The notes under the pieces are model-generated. The model was given only the letters and a program-made list of their open reading frames with translations. It made no database searches and had not been told where the DNA came from. From Coriobacteriia bacterium (GTDB taxonomy: Bacteria > Actinomycetota > Coriobacteriia > Anaerosomatales > JAAXUF01), in the NCBI GenBank assembly GCA_013334745.1, contig JAAXWY010000008.1:1-64000 (forward strand): a stretch of DNA of 64,000 bases, given 5' to 3'. Below, piece by piece: positions 56,116 to 64,000 of this stretch (positions are counted from its first letter, which is position 1; the number at the start of each line of letters is the position of its first letter). The position numbers were made by a program, and so were the translations under genes.

Positions 56116-59100
56116 ATGAGAAGAGCACGTAGTCGGTGGCTGTCGCTCGTGGCGACAGCCGCTCTCGTTGTTTCGATGATGCCGGTAACGCCGGCCTCCG
56201 CGGCGATTGTCGCAGGGAGCGGCGCTGGTGCCGTTCCGGCGAAAGCCGCAGGTGTAGCCACTCACGCCACCCCGGACGGGATCCAAGTCCGTGCGCGTGG
56301 GTTCGCTTCCGATGCGCAACTCGACTTCTTCCGCAGCGAGTCCAAGGACGGCGAGGGCGTCAAGCTCAACGATGCCCCCATCAAGGGAAACACCTTCCTC
56401 GACTCGACGGCGAAGGTGGGCATCCAGTACTACTACGCGGTCAAGGTCGCGGTCCTCGCCGCACCGGCGTCGCTGCGCTTCGCGGCGGTCGGCACGGGCT
56501 ATGAGCCGGCTCGTGTCATGAAGGCTGCGAATGCGCCTCACACAGCGGCGGCATCGCTCGGCGCACAGACCCAGGGTCCGCAGCCGCCGACGAATTCGGG
56601 CTCGGCTGAGAAGCCGCTGCCCGCAGCGCTGGCTCGCGACCTCGCTGCGACGACGTTCTCGACCATCTCGACGATCACGGCCAACACCACGTGGACCAAG
56701 GCGAAGAGCCCGTACTACGTCGACGCCGACCTGATCGTGAAGAAGGGCGTCACGCTGACCATCGAGCCGGGCGTCAAGGTGTACTTCGGCACCGGTCTCT
56801 CGGGTCGCGATGCTCCGGCTGTGAACCCGTCGATGGGCGTAGACCTCATCGTTCACGGCAAGCTCATCGCTGACGGTACCGCCGACAAGAACATCCTGTT
56901 CTCATCGGTTGGCGTCGCTGCCGAGAAGGCCGGCGGATTCGTGCCTAACGATGGTGACTGGGGTTACCTCTACTTCGATAGCATGGCCGCCTCCGTCATG
57001 GACCGCACGGACGTCGAGTACGGTATGGGTCTGTGGCTTGAGGACACCAGCCGACCGTACGTCACCTACAGCACCATCCACGACATGGGTTGGGGCGGCA
57101 TCTACGTGGGCGACGGCGCAGTCGACGCCACGACGCCACGCGCCCGGTTCGTGGGCAACCGCATCGATGTGAGCTCGAGCCAGGACGGCATCTACCTGTA
57201 CTCCGGCAACACGGGCGCGGGCAACATCACGCTCGATCCCTACATCTCGGGCAACACCATCAGGGCCGGCTACCCGATCGCCCTTGAGGTGGAGGACACC
57301 GGTGGCGGCACCGGGGGCAACCACACGGTCCTGGGCAACCTGCGGCAGAACACCTTGCAGTCGAACTACGGCGAGGCGTTCTGGCTTGAGAGCTACACGC
57401 GTCGGGGCAAGTCCGCGAAGGTTCTTACGACGCTGACAAGCAACCGGATCGTGTCCCAGGAAGACGATGGAATCTACGCGTGGGCCGAGAACTACGACTA
57501 CGGCCCCGCAATCTGCTCACCGGAGGTCTCCGGCAGCCATATCATGGCGAGCGACTACGCGGTCTACATGGGCGCGCAGTCCGACGAGTCGACCGACTCG
57601 GTTCTCGGGAACGTCACCGTCTCGCCGACGTTCGACAAGATCGCGATGACCGGGCAGTGGGAAGACGCGGTATACCTGTACGCGGACACCCAGAACAAGG
57701 GTCGCGCGACGATCGCACCTTCGTTCTCAAACGGCCCCATCGAGTCGGCTGAGTATGACTGCGTCAGCATTGACGCCAACAGCCGCTTGGGTGAGGCCAT
57801 CGCGACGCCGTCGTTCCGAAACGTCAACGCGACCAGCGCCGACGGCGGATACGTGGTGGACTGTCAGGCCAATGGCCCCAACGGTGCGAAGGCCAACCCG
57901 AGCTGGATCGGTGGCTACTTCGACTCGGGTGACTCGATCGGCATTTACGCCTACGCCGAGTCCGACCAGAAGTCCGCGGAGGCCAAGCCGTACCTGCTCA
58001 ACACCAGCGGTCACTCGTACAACGAGTGCGTCGAGGTGTACGCGTACGGCTCGAACGACGGTCTGTCGGCTGTGGGTAATGCCGTAGCCTCGCCGACCAT
58101 CATCAACTCCAGGATCGAGTCGTTCCGGGACCACAGCGTCTACGCGTGGGCAGATGCCAACGGCTTCGGCTATGCGAAGTCCGCTCCGGTCATCCAGAAG
58201 ACGACGATTATCAATGATGAGGAAGATACAGAGGGCGTCTACGCAGGCGCCGACTCCAACGAAGGTGGCGCGTATGCGTCACCGACGGTAACCAACTCCA
58301 GCATCCGTTCGGGCGGCGTGGCACTCTACTGCGACGCTGATCGCAACTCCGAGTCGGAGAGCGAGCCGCTGGAGCGTGTCGCTCTCGTCGCGCCGGTCGT
58401 GAGCGACTCCAAGCTCTCTTCGCCGTACTACGACGTCATGTATCTCTCGGCAGACAACAATGAGTTCGGCGACGCCCTCGTCAAGCCGGTCGTGACAGAC
58501 TCCACGCTGTACAACGGCTACGACGACTATTCGGTCTACATGGGTGCGAACAAGTCAGAGGACACCTCGGGCACCTCGGGGATCTACCCGAGCTTCAAGA
58601 ACTGCTCGATTCGCGCCAATGATGATCCGCTCTACATGACCGCGTCGGGTCCTGGCGGTAGCGGCGCCGCCCGAGTCGGCGGATCGTTCACCGACTGCTC
58701 CTTCCAAAGCCCCACTGCCGGCATCTACGCAAGTGCGGACAACGACAAGACCGAGTTCACCGGTGCCGGGTCCTCATCTGTGACCACCAAGTTCAATGAT
58801 TGCACCGTCGACGCGCCTGACGATTACGGTTACGACCTCAACGCCTACGGTGGTGGCGACGGCACGAAGGTCGTTCGCAGCGCTCCGACCATCAAGGGTG
58901 GCAGGGTCAAGTACAGCGGTGACGGCGTCTATGTGTACGCTGCGGCCGACGTTTCCGAAGGGGAAACCTCCGCGACCGTTATCGCTGCGCCGGTCATCAC
59001 CGACAGCAGTGTGGCCGCGGCGTGGAACTACGGCATCTACGCGAATGCCTACACCAATGGCATGGGTACAGCGAAGACCGACGCCACCATTCACAACACG

Positions 59101-60111
59101 CCGGTGTACGCCTACTACGGCATCTACCTCTACGCGAACTCGAGCAACGGTGATGCCGTCGAGTCTTCGGACATCAGCGGTCACTCGTCCGCAGACTACA
59201 TGCGAGTTCAGTCGTTCGACGGCGATGCCGTCTTTGCAAGTTCATACTCCGCCCAGGGCGACGCCACGTCGACGACGAGGGCCAAGTACCTCTTCGCCAG
59301 TGGCTATTACGGCATGGTGGACGTCCGCTCGGACGCTCCGAACGGCACCGCTACCAACGACGCCTACATCGCCTACAACGTGGGTGACGCGAAGTGGGGC
59401 ATGTACGACGATGGCATCAGCTCAGTCGCAACCGGTGAGCGGGTCGTTTCGACTCCGGAGATTCGCGGCAACACGGTCAAGAAGCCGTACTACGACGGCA
59501 TCGCCGTATGGGCCGACGCGTCGAGCGCCGAGAGCACGGTTCAGCCGGTCGTGGCGAACAACACGATCGACAAGTCGCTCTGGGGCTACGGTCTCGATAT
59601 CGGTAGCGCCTACAGTGACTCTTCCAACGGTCTGAGCCTGACCGGCAACAAGATCACGGACACCTACTACGGTGGCATTTACGCCAGCAACTTCCCGTAC
59701 GGCTATGTCCAGCGAAACCACATCTCAGGTTCGGGACTTTCGAACCCCTCGGCCGACGTTGATGACATCGCCGGTGTCTACTGGTTCGGCAGCAAGGCCG
59801 CGCATATCGAGAAGAACGACATCTCGAGCACGCGCGTTGGTGTCGCGATCGCTGGCGCCACGGGCAACCCGTCGGTCCGCTGGAACAACTTCGGCGGTCC
59901 GCTCGGCGGAGAGGACTTCTCCTGGGTGCGTCCGCACAACCTGTCGTTCGACGTCGCGGGCTCGACGCCGGGTGTCAAGGTCGATGCGCGCAGCAACTGG
60001 TGGAGCACCACCAACTCCACCAGAATCGCCCGCACGATTGACGTACAGGGCGGCGTGGCCTCTACGTACGTGAACTACACCTCACCGTGGAGCGCGTACA
60101 CCGCGCACTAG
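56116..60111 (+). CDS. Secreted right-handed beta-helix repeat protein
   Basis: A 1331-residue precursor. The Sec signal peptide (SRWLSLVATAALVVSMMPVTPASAA) is followed by a region of about 170 residues. A parallel beta-helix domain follows, starting near TTWTKAKSPYYVDADLIVKKGVTLTIEPGVKVYFG (the NosD/PbH1-type cap). The helix runs to about residue 1290 with many degenerate 38-46-residue units marked by VYLYAD..., GIYAYAES..., AxPxxxN and S.I. The units are unusually rich in Tyr, Asp and Ala. The C-terminus ends in SNWWSTTNSTRI...YTSPWSAYTAH, without LPxTG or a membrane anchor. The ATG at 56116 has GGGAGGGG. Likely surface-exposed or secreted, perhaps glycan-binding; no catalytic site recognised. 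Confidence 0.85.
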   Translation: MRRARSRWLSLVATAALVVSMMPVTPASAAIVAGSGAGAVPAKAAGVATHATPDGIQVRARGFASDAQLDFFRSESKDGEGVKLNDAPIKGNTFLDSTAKVGIQYYYAVKVAVLAAPASLRFAAVGTGYEPARVMKAANAPHTAAASLGAQTQGPQPPTNSGSAEKPLPAALARDLAATTFSTISTITANTTWTKAKSPYYVDADLIVKKGVTLTIEPGVKVYFGTGLSGRDAPAVNPSMGVDLIVHGKLIADGTADKNILFSSVGVAAEKAGGFVPNDGDWGYLYFDSMAASVMDRTDVEYGMGLWLEDTSRPYVTYSTIHDMGWGGIYVGDGAVDATTPRARFVGNRIDVSSSQDGIYLYSGNTGAGNITLDPYISGNTIRAGYPIALEVEDTGGGTGGNHTVLGNLRQNTLQSNYGEAFWLESYTRRGKSAKVLTTLTSNRIVSQEDDGIYAWAENYDYGPAICSPEVSGSHIMASDYAVYMGAQSDESTDSVLGNVTVSPTFDKIAMTGQWEDAVYLYADTQNKGRATIAPSFSNGPIESAEYDCVSIDANSRLGEAIATPSFRNVNATSADGGYVVDCQANGPNGAKANPSWIGGYFDSGDSIGIYAYAESDQKSAEAKPYLLNTSGHSYNECVEVYAYGSNDGLSAVGNAVASPTIINSRIESFRDHSVYAWADANGFGYAKSAPVIQKTTIINDEEDTEGVYAGADSNEGGAYASPTVTNSSIRSGGVALYCDADRNSESESEPLERVALVAPVVSDSKLSSPYYDVMYLSADNNEFGDALVKPVVTDSTLYNGYDDYSVYMGANKSEDTSGTSGIYPSFKNCSIRANDDPLYMTASGPGGSGAARVGGSFTDCSFQSPTAGIYASADNDKTEFTGAGSSSVTTKFNDCTVDAPDDYGYDLNAYGGGDGTKVVRSAPTIKGGRVKYSGDGVYVYAAADVSEGETSATVIAAPVITDSSVAAAWNYGIYANAYTNGMGTAKTDATIHNTPVYAYYGIYLYANSSNGDAVESSDISGHSSADYMRVQSFDGDAVFASSYSAQGDATSTTRAKYLFASGYYGMVDVRSDAPNGTATNDAYIAYNVGDAKWGMYDDGISSVATGERVVSTPEIRGNTVKKPYYDGIAVWADASSAESTVQPVVANNTIDKSLWGYGLDIGSAYSDSSNGLSLTGNKITDTYYGGIYASNFPYGYVQRNHISGSGLSNPSADVDDIAGVYWFGSKAAHIEKNDISSTRVGVAIAGATGNPSVRWNNFGGPLGGEDFSWVRPHNLSFDVAGSTPGVKVDARSNWWSTTNSTRIARTIDVQGGVASTYVNYTSPWSAYTAH

Positions 60112-60132
60112 TCCGCCGGTAGCGCTTCTCCT

Positions 60133-60167
60133 GATGGGGTCCGACCGAGCAACGGTCGGGCCCCATC
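60133..60167 (+). terminator. Terminator of the beta-helix gene
   Basis: GATGGGGTCCGACCG pairs with CGGTCGGGCCCCATC (one G-T wobble) around AGCAA, a 15-bp stem about 20 nt after the stop. The T-run that follows is weak. Confidence 0.7.
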
Positions 60168-60236
60168 TCGCGTTCTTGGCACCCGCGCGGGGTGGTACTG
60201 TTGGTAGTCGCCCGATAGGGGCCGCCTGCCCACCGC

Positions 60237-61508
60237 ATGCACTGGAGGCGTGACCTGCTTCAAGATAGAAACACACTGCTTGTTGTCGCCGCCCGCTTCA
60301 TCTCACGAGTGGGTGGCACCGCCGTCTTCTTCATCGGTGTGTGGGGTGTGGCGGCGTACACCTACCATGCGAGCGCCAAGACCCTCGCGTTCGTCATGGC
60401 GGGCAACAGCATCGCATCCATCATCGGATCGGTTATCGCCGGGGTATTGGTCGACAGAATCGGGCCGCGCCGGGTTCTCATATATGCGGAGCTACTCACT
60501 ATCCCCGTCGTCATCGCGCTGGTCATGGCGGACTCCTGGGGGGTCTTCGTGGGTCTCGCATGGCTGCTCGGGCTCGTGGGGACGCCAACCTTCACGGCGG
60601 GCGCCTCATTCGCGCCCTTCCTGGTGGACGGGGTCGACGAGCTGGAGCGCGTCAACGCCGCGGTCGAGGCGGCCGGATCGGCAGGCTTCGTGCTGGGGCC
60701 GGCCATCGGCGCGTTCCTCGCCAAAGTGCTAGGGCTTCCATCGGTGTTCTGGCTGATGGCCGGCTGTTCAGTTGCAGCAGCCGCGCTGGCCTTCGCGGTT
60801 AGGACGCGGGACATCGTGGCAGCCGAGCAGCACCACCCGTTTGCCGAGTTTCGGGATGGTCTGCGGGTAGCCTACTCGACCCGCACTCTGCGCTACGCGA
60901 TCCTCGCAGGCACGGCAGTTTGGTTTGGGTTCGGTGCGTTCTCAGCGCTCGAGCCACTCTTCTTCCGCGACGTCGTCGGCGTTGGCGTCGAGTGGATCGG
61001 GTGGATGAACACGGCGTTCAGCGTCGGTCTCATCACCGGTGCCTGGCTCCTGCCGAGGCTCCCGCGCAAACTGCTCTCGGTACGAGGACTGGCCGTTGTG
61101 ACCGCGCTGTGCGGGCTCGGAGGCATCGGCTATGTGGGGACGACCGACCTGCGCACGATTGCGCTTGGTGCTGCGGTATGGGGCCTGATGATCGGCGTCG
61201 CCGAGCCGCTCATGCGCACGGTCCTGCAGGTGGCATCGCCCGAGGGTTACGTGGGGCGGGTGATCGGTACCGCCATGTACCACCGAAACGCCGGGGAGCT
61301 TGTCCCGCTCGCATTCGCGCCGGCGCTTGCCGCAGCGTTCGGGGTACAGGCGACGCTTATCGCCGGTGGCGTGGTGGTCGCTGTCGGCGTGCTCGCGTCG
61401 TTGCCGATCGCCGCATCGATCGATCGCGAACTCGCGGCCGACGGCAGGTCGATTCTCGTCGCACACGCAAGCGAGCCTCACGTCGGAATCGGCGACGAGA
61501 TACTCTGA
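60237..61508 (+). CDS. MFS transporter
   Basis: A 423-residue protein with twelve helices of the major facilitator superfamily. The loop between helices 2 and 3 has GVLVDRIGPRRVLIYAE (DRxGRR-type motif); the second half begins near residue 200 after FAEFRDGLRVAYSTRTLRYA. The general form (RFISRVGGTAVFFIGVWGVA at the start) resembles drug or solute exporters of the EntS/enterobactin-exporter-like group. The ATG at 60237 starts it. It stands alone between the beta-helix gene and the TrpR-like gene; substrate unknown. Confidence 0.85.
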   Translation: MHWRRDLLQDRNTLLVVAARFISRVGGTAVFFIGVWGVAAYTYHASAKTLAFVMAGNSIASIIGSVIAGVLVDRIGPRRVLIYAELLTIPVVIALVMADSWGVFVGLAWLLGLVGTPTFTAGASFAPFLVDGVDELERVNAAVEAAGSAGFVLGPAIGAFLAKVLGLPSVFWLMAGCSVAAAALAFAVRTRDIVAAEQHHPFAEFRDGLRVAYSTRTLRYAILAGTAVWFGFGAFSALEPLFFRDVVGVGVEWIGWMNTAFSVGLITGAWLLPRLPRKLLSVRGLAVVTALCGLGGIGYVGTTDLRTIALGAAVWGLMIGVAEPLMRTVLQVASPEGYVGRVIGTAMYHRNAGELVPLAFAPALAAAFGVQATLIAGGVVVAVGVLASLPIAASIDRELAADGRSILVAHASEPHVGIGDEIL

Positions 61509-61614
61509 GAGCCGGAGTCACGGTCGGGTCGAATGCCACTTATCGGGGCATGTGCCGCTCGTCGCGAGCGAACAGCCGTTCGGCTATCCACAGGCCCATC
61601 ATGTCGCCCTCGCG

Positions 61615-61623
61615 TGCTATTCT
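61615..61623 (+). promoter_or_regulatory. Extended -10 promoter of the YerC-like gene
   Basis: TGC followed by TATTCT, about 50 nt before the ATG at 61673. Confidence 0.45.
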
Positions 61624-61672
61624 GACCACGATATCTTGTGGTTTTCGTCTTCGTCGGGGGAGTCCGTGACTT

Positions 61673-61981
61673 ATGCCTGAGGATCGCGTTCGCACGCCCG
61701 AAGTGGACGATCTCCTCGTCGCCTTGACCATGCTCGAAACCGGTGACGATGCCTATGCCTTGCTCCTTGATCTGTGCACGTTGCGCGAGATTCACGACAT
61801 GGCACAGCGGCTCGACGTCGCCAAGCGGTTGGCCGCCGGTGAGCACTACGCCGCCATCCAGGAATCGACCGGCGCTTCGGCGACCACCATCTCTCGGGTG
61901 AGCAAAGCCCTGAACTATGGCGCCGATGGATACCGCTCCATCCTTGCGCGACTCGGTACATCTTCAACGGTCTCGGAGTAG
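61673..61981 (+). CDS. TrpR/YerC-family DNA-binding protein
   Basis: A 102-residue protein of the YerC/YecD (TrpR-like) family. LLLDLCTLREIHDMAQRLDVAKRLAAGEHYAAIQESTGASATTISRVSKALNYG contains the helix-turn-helix (AAIQESTGASATTISRV). Family members are small dimeric regulators whose target is usually unknown. The ATG at 61673 has GGGGAG about 10 nt upstream. The dnaE gene follows 7 nt later, so they probably share a transcript. Confidence 0.88.
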   Translation: MPEDRVRTPEVDDLLVALTMLETGDDAYALLLDLCTLREIHDMAQRLDVAKRLAAGEHYAAIQESTGASATTISRVSKALNYGADGYRSILARLGTSSTVSE

Positions 61982-61988
61982 ACGCTCC

Positions 61989-64000
61989 ATGTCATTCGTT
62001 CACCTACACACGCATACCGAGTATTCGCTTCTCGACGGCGCAGCGCGGGTCAAAGCGCTCGTCAAGCAGGCGGTCGATTTCGAGATGCCCGCGCTTGCCA
62101 TCACTGACCACGGCTACATGTACGGGGCCGTGGACTTCTACAAGACCGCCCGGGATGCGGGTGTCAAGCCGATCATCGGCTGTGAGGTCTACTTCAACCC
62201 CGGCGATCGCGGCAAGCGCGAAGGGCGCCCGGATCTCTATCACCTCTTGCTGCTGGCCAAGAACGACGAGGGCTATCGCAACCTCATGGCCCTCGTCAGT
62301 GATGCCGCAGTGGCGGGCTACTACTACAAGCCGCAGGTCGACATAGGCCTTCTTGAGCGCTACGCGGAGGGGCTTATCGGCACGTCGGCGTGCATGAGTG
62401 GCATCCTCAGCAAGTCCATCGAGTACGGCCAGCCCGAAGAGGCCCGACAGTGGGCCAAGCGCTACGCGTCGCTCTTCGCGCCCGGCGACTTCTACGTGGA
62501 GTTGCAGGAGCAGGGCATCGTCGCCAACAACGGCGTGAGCCAGACGCAGCTCAACCGCGAGCTCTCCACGATCGCAGGCGAGCTGGGGCTCGGCGTTGTG
62601 GCGACCAACGACATCCACTACCTCACCCGCGAGGATGCCGTCACGCAAGACCTGCTGCTGTGCATCGGCACAGGCTCCACCGTAGACCAGCCAGGCCGCA
62701 TGAAGTTCTCGTGCGATGAGTTCTACATGAAGTCTGCCGAAGAGATGGCCGCCGCAATCGGTAACGTCTATCCGGAGGCGATGGCGAACACGCTCGAGAT
62801 TGCGGACAAGTGCAACGTCGAGATCGAGACCGGCAAGATCATTCTGCCCAAGTTCGAGGTGCCGGAGGGCGAGACCGAGGCGAGCTACCTGCACACCAAG
62901 TGCATCGAAGGCCTCAAGGAGCGCTACGGCGAGCCCATCCCCGAAGAGGCGCTCGAGCGGCTTGCACACGAGCTTTCGATCGTGGAACCCAAGGGCATCT
63001 CGGCGTACTTCCTCATCGTCCAGGACTTCACCACGTGGGCAAAGGACAACGAGATCGGTGTCGGCCCCGGACGCGGCAGCGCCGCAGGATCGATCATCGC
63101 GTACGCCCTCGGCATCACCAACCTCGACCCCATCGCCAACGGACTGCTGTTCGAGCGCTTCCTGAACCCGGAGCGCACGGAGATGCCCGATATCGACATG
63201 GACTTCGACGACGAGCGTCGTGGCGAGGTCATCGAGTACGTGCGCGACAAGTACGGTGCGGACAAGGTCGCGCAGATCATCACGTTCGGCACGATGAAGG
63301 CGCGAGCGGCACTTCGCGATGCCGGTCGCGTTCTGGGCTATCCCTACGGCGTACCGGACAAGATCAGCAAGATGATCTCGGACGAGCTCGACACCACCAT
63401 AGACAAGTCACTCGACGCTAACGCTGAGTTCAAGACCGACTACAAGACCAATCCCGACACCGCTCGCATCGTGGACTCGGCGCGCTCGCTCGAGGGCATC
63501 GTCCGCGGCGAGGGTGTGCATGCAGCCGGCGTCGTCATCTGTCGCGACCCGCTGCACTTCTACGTGCCGGTCAAGTACGACACCAAGGGTGGCTCGGTCA
63601 TCACCCAGTACGACGGCCCCACGGTCGCGGACATGGGCCTGCTCAAGATGGACTTCCTCGGCCTGCGAACGCTCACGGTCATCGCCGAGGCGGTCAAGAA
63701 CATCAAGCGCAACCACGGCGTGCACCTCGTGCCCGACGATCTGCCGCTTGATGATCCCGACACGTTCGCGCTGCTGCAGCGCGCGGACACGGTCGGCGTG
63801 TTCCAGGTCGAGTCGTCGGGCATGCGTCAGCTGCTCAAGGACCTCAAGCCCACCACGTTCGCGGACATAGTCGCGGTGCTCGCGCTCTATCGCCCAGGGC
63901 CTCTGGGTTCCGGCATGGTTAAGGACTTCGTCGAGCGCAAGCACGGGCGCCGCCAGATCACGTACTACGACGACCGCCTCAAGGACATCCTCGAAGAGAC
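61989..64000 (+). CDS. dnaE: DNA polymerase III subunit alpha, 3' end outside window
   Basis: The first ~670 residues of a DnaE-type replicative polymerase (full length usually about 1100-1200). The N-terminal PHP domain begins SFVHLHTHTEYSLLDGAARV with GCEVYF and NDIHYLTREDA. The palm starts near VGPGRGSAAGSIIAYALGI, and the catalytic aspartates are in MPDIDMDFDDERR, followed by GEGVHAAGVVICRDP and the fingers segment LYRPGPLGSGM. It synthesises the leading and lagging strands at the replication fork. ATG at 61989, 7 nt after the YerC-like stop. The frame is open to the window edge. Confidence 0.96.
   Translation, partial: MSFVHLHTHTEYSLLDGAARVKALVKQAVDFEMPALAITDHGYMYGAVDFYKTARDAGVKPIIGCEVYFNPGDRGKREGRPDLYHLLLLAKNDEGYRNLMALVSDAAVAGYYYKPQVDIGLLERYAEGLIGTSACMSGILSKSIEYGQPEEARQWAKRYASLFAPGDFYVELQEQGIVANNGVSQTQLNRELSTIAGELGLGVVATNDIHYLTREDAVTQDLLLCIGTGSTVDQPGRMKFSCDEFYMKSAEEMAAAIGNVYPEAMANTLEIADKCNVEIETGKIILPKFEVPEGETEASYLHTKCIEGLKERYGEPIPEEALERLAHELSIVEPKGISAYFLIVQDFTTWAKDNEIGVGPGRGSAAGSIIAYALGITNLDPIANGLLFERFLNPERTEMPDIDMDFDDERRGEVIEYVRDKYGADKVAQIITFGTMKARAALRDAGRVLGYPYGVPDKISKMISDELDTTIDKSLDANAEFKTDYKTNPDTARIVDSARSLEGIVRGEGVHAAGVVICRDPLHFYVPVKYDTKGGSVITQYDGPTVADMGLLKMDFLGLRTLTVIAEAVKNIKRNHGVHLVPDDLPLDDPDTFALLQRADTVGVFQVESSGMRQLLKDLKPTTFADIVAVLALYRPGPLGSGMVKDFVERKHGRRQITYYDDRLKDILEE

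Noticed and set aside
55171-56856. Minus-strand open frame across the FAH gene and beta-helix start
   Set aside because: Crosses two well-supported plus-strand genes and has no recognisable domain.
56116-60111. DNA-level tandem repeat or CRISPR-like array
   Set aside because: The repetition is at protein level and degenerate; there are no identical repeats with regular unique spacers.

Overview
The window is GC-rich, tightly packed bacterial DNA holding about 45 protein genes. Both edges cut a gene: a multihaem cytochrome on the left and dnaE on the right. I saw no rRNA, tRNA, CRISPR, insertion sequence or phage gene, and no gene-free stretch longer than about 300 bases. GC content, strong AGGAGG-type ribosome sites, a UbiA-type phosphoribosyltransferase like those of actinobacterial arabinan synthesis, a YerC/TrpR-like regulator and abundant multihaem cytochromes fit an anaerobic, metal-respiring Actinobacteriota lineage (Coriobacteriia-like). 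That placement is inference; no marker gene was searched.

Layout. 2-3745: partial secreted multihaem cytochrome. 3748-8210 (minus): an amino-sugar trio (5-epimerising 4,6-dehydratase, RmlD-like reductase, WecB-like 2-epimerase) plus a GT-C membrane glycosyltransferase. 8355-12549: glycosyltransferase run containing a double-GT4 fusion. 12630-17498: leuC, then radical SAM protein 1, a Wzx-like flippase and a GT2. 17714-25439: candidate electron-transfer module (TPR membrane protein, NHL beta-propeller, hexahaem secreted cytochrome, 12-haem and 11-haem membrane-anchored cytochromes) ending in an O-antigen-ligase/PglL-like protein whose start overlaps the last cytochrome's stop. 25461-33432: GT2, radical SAM protein 2, tandem GT4 paralogues, NodB deacetylase, methyltransferase, GT-C. 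33499: leuD. 34185-37715: giant cytochrome with up to 38 possible haem sites. 37801-43308 (minus): a complete pglA-C-D-E-F-like set for lipid-linked bacillosamine. 43485-48435: GDP-fucose-synthase-like SDR, radical SAM protein 3, LPG-synthase-type membrane protein, UbiA, SDR. 48525-55968: leuB, two GT-C genes on the opposite strand, ilvE, cimA, FAH-family gene. 56116-60111: large secreted beta-helix repeat protein. 60237-64000: MFS transporter, TrpR/YerC-like regulator, dnaE.

How it fits together. Three themes are interleaved: (1) c-type cytochromes suited to carrying electrons from the membrane quinone pool outward; (2) several nucleotide-sugar, glycosyltransferase, flippase and ligase genes for surface glycans or protein glycosylation; (3) branched-chain amino-acid genes leuC, leuD, leuB, ilvE and cimA, all on the plus strand in conventional order but separated by 19.6, 14.5 and 2.9 kb of the other modules. 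Most leu/ilv genes have their own TAnAAT-type promoter. The most interesting inference is that the cytochrome and glycan systems may be coupled, with the ligase-like protein glycosylating extracellular cytochromes.
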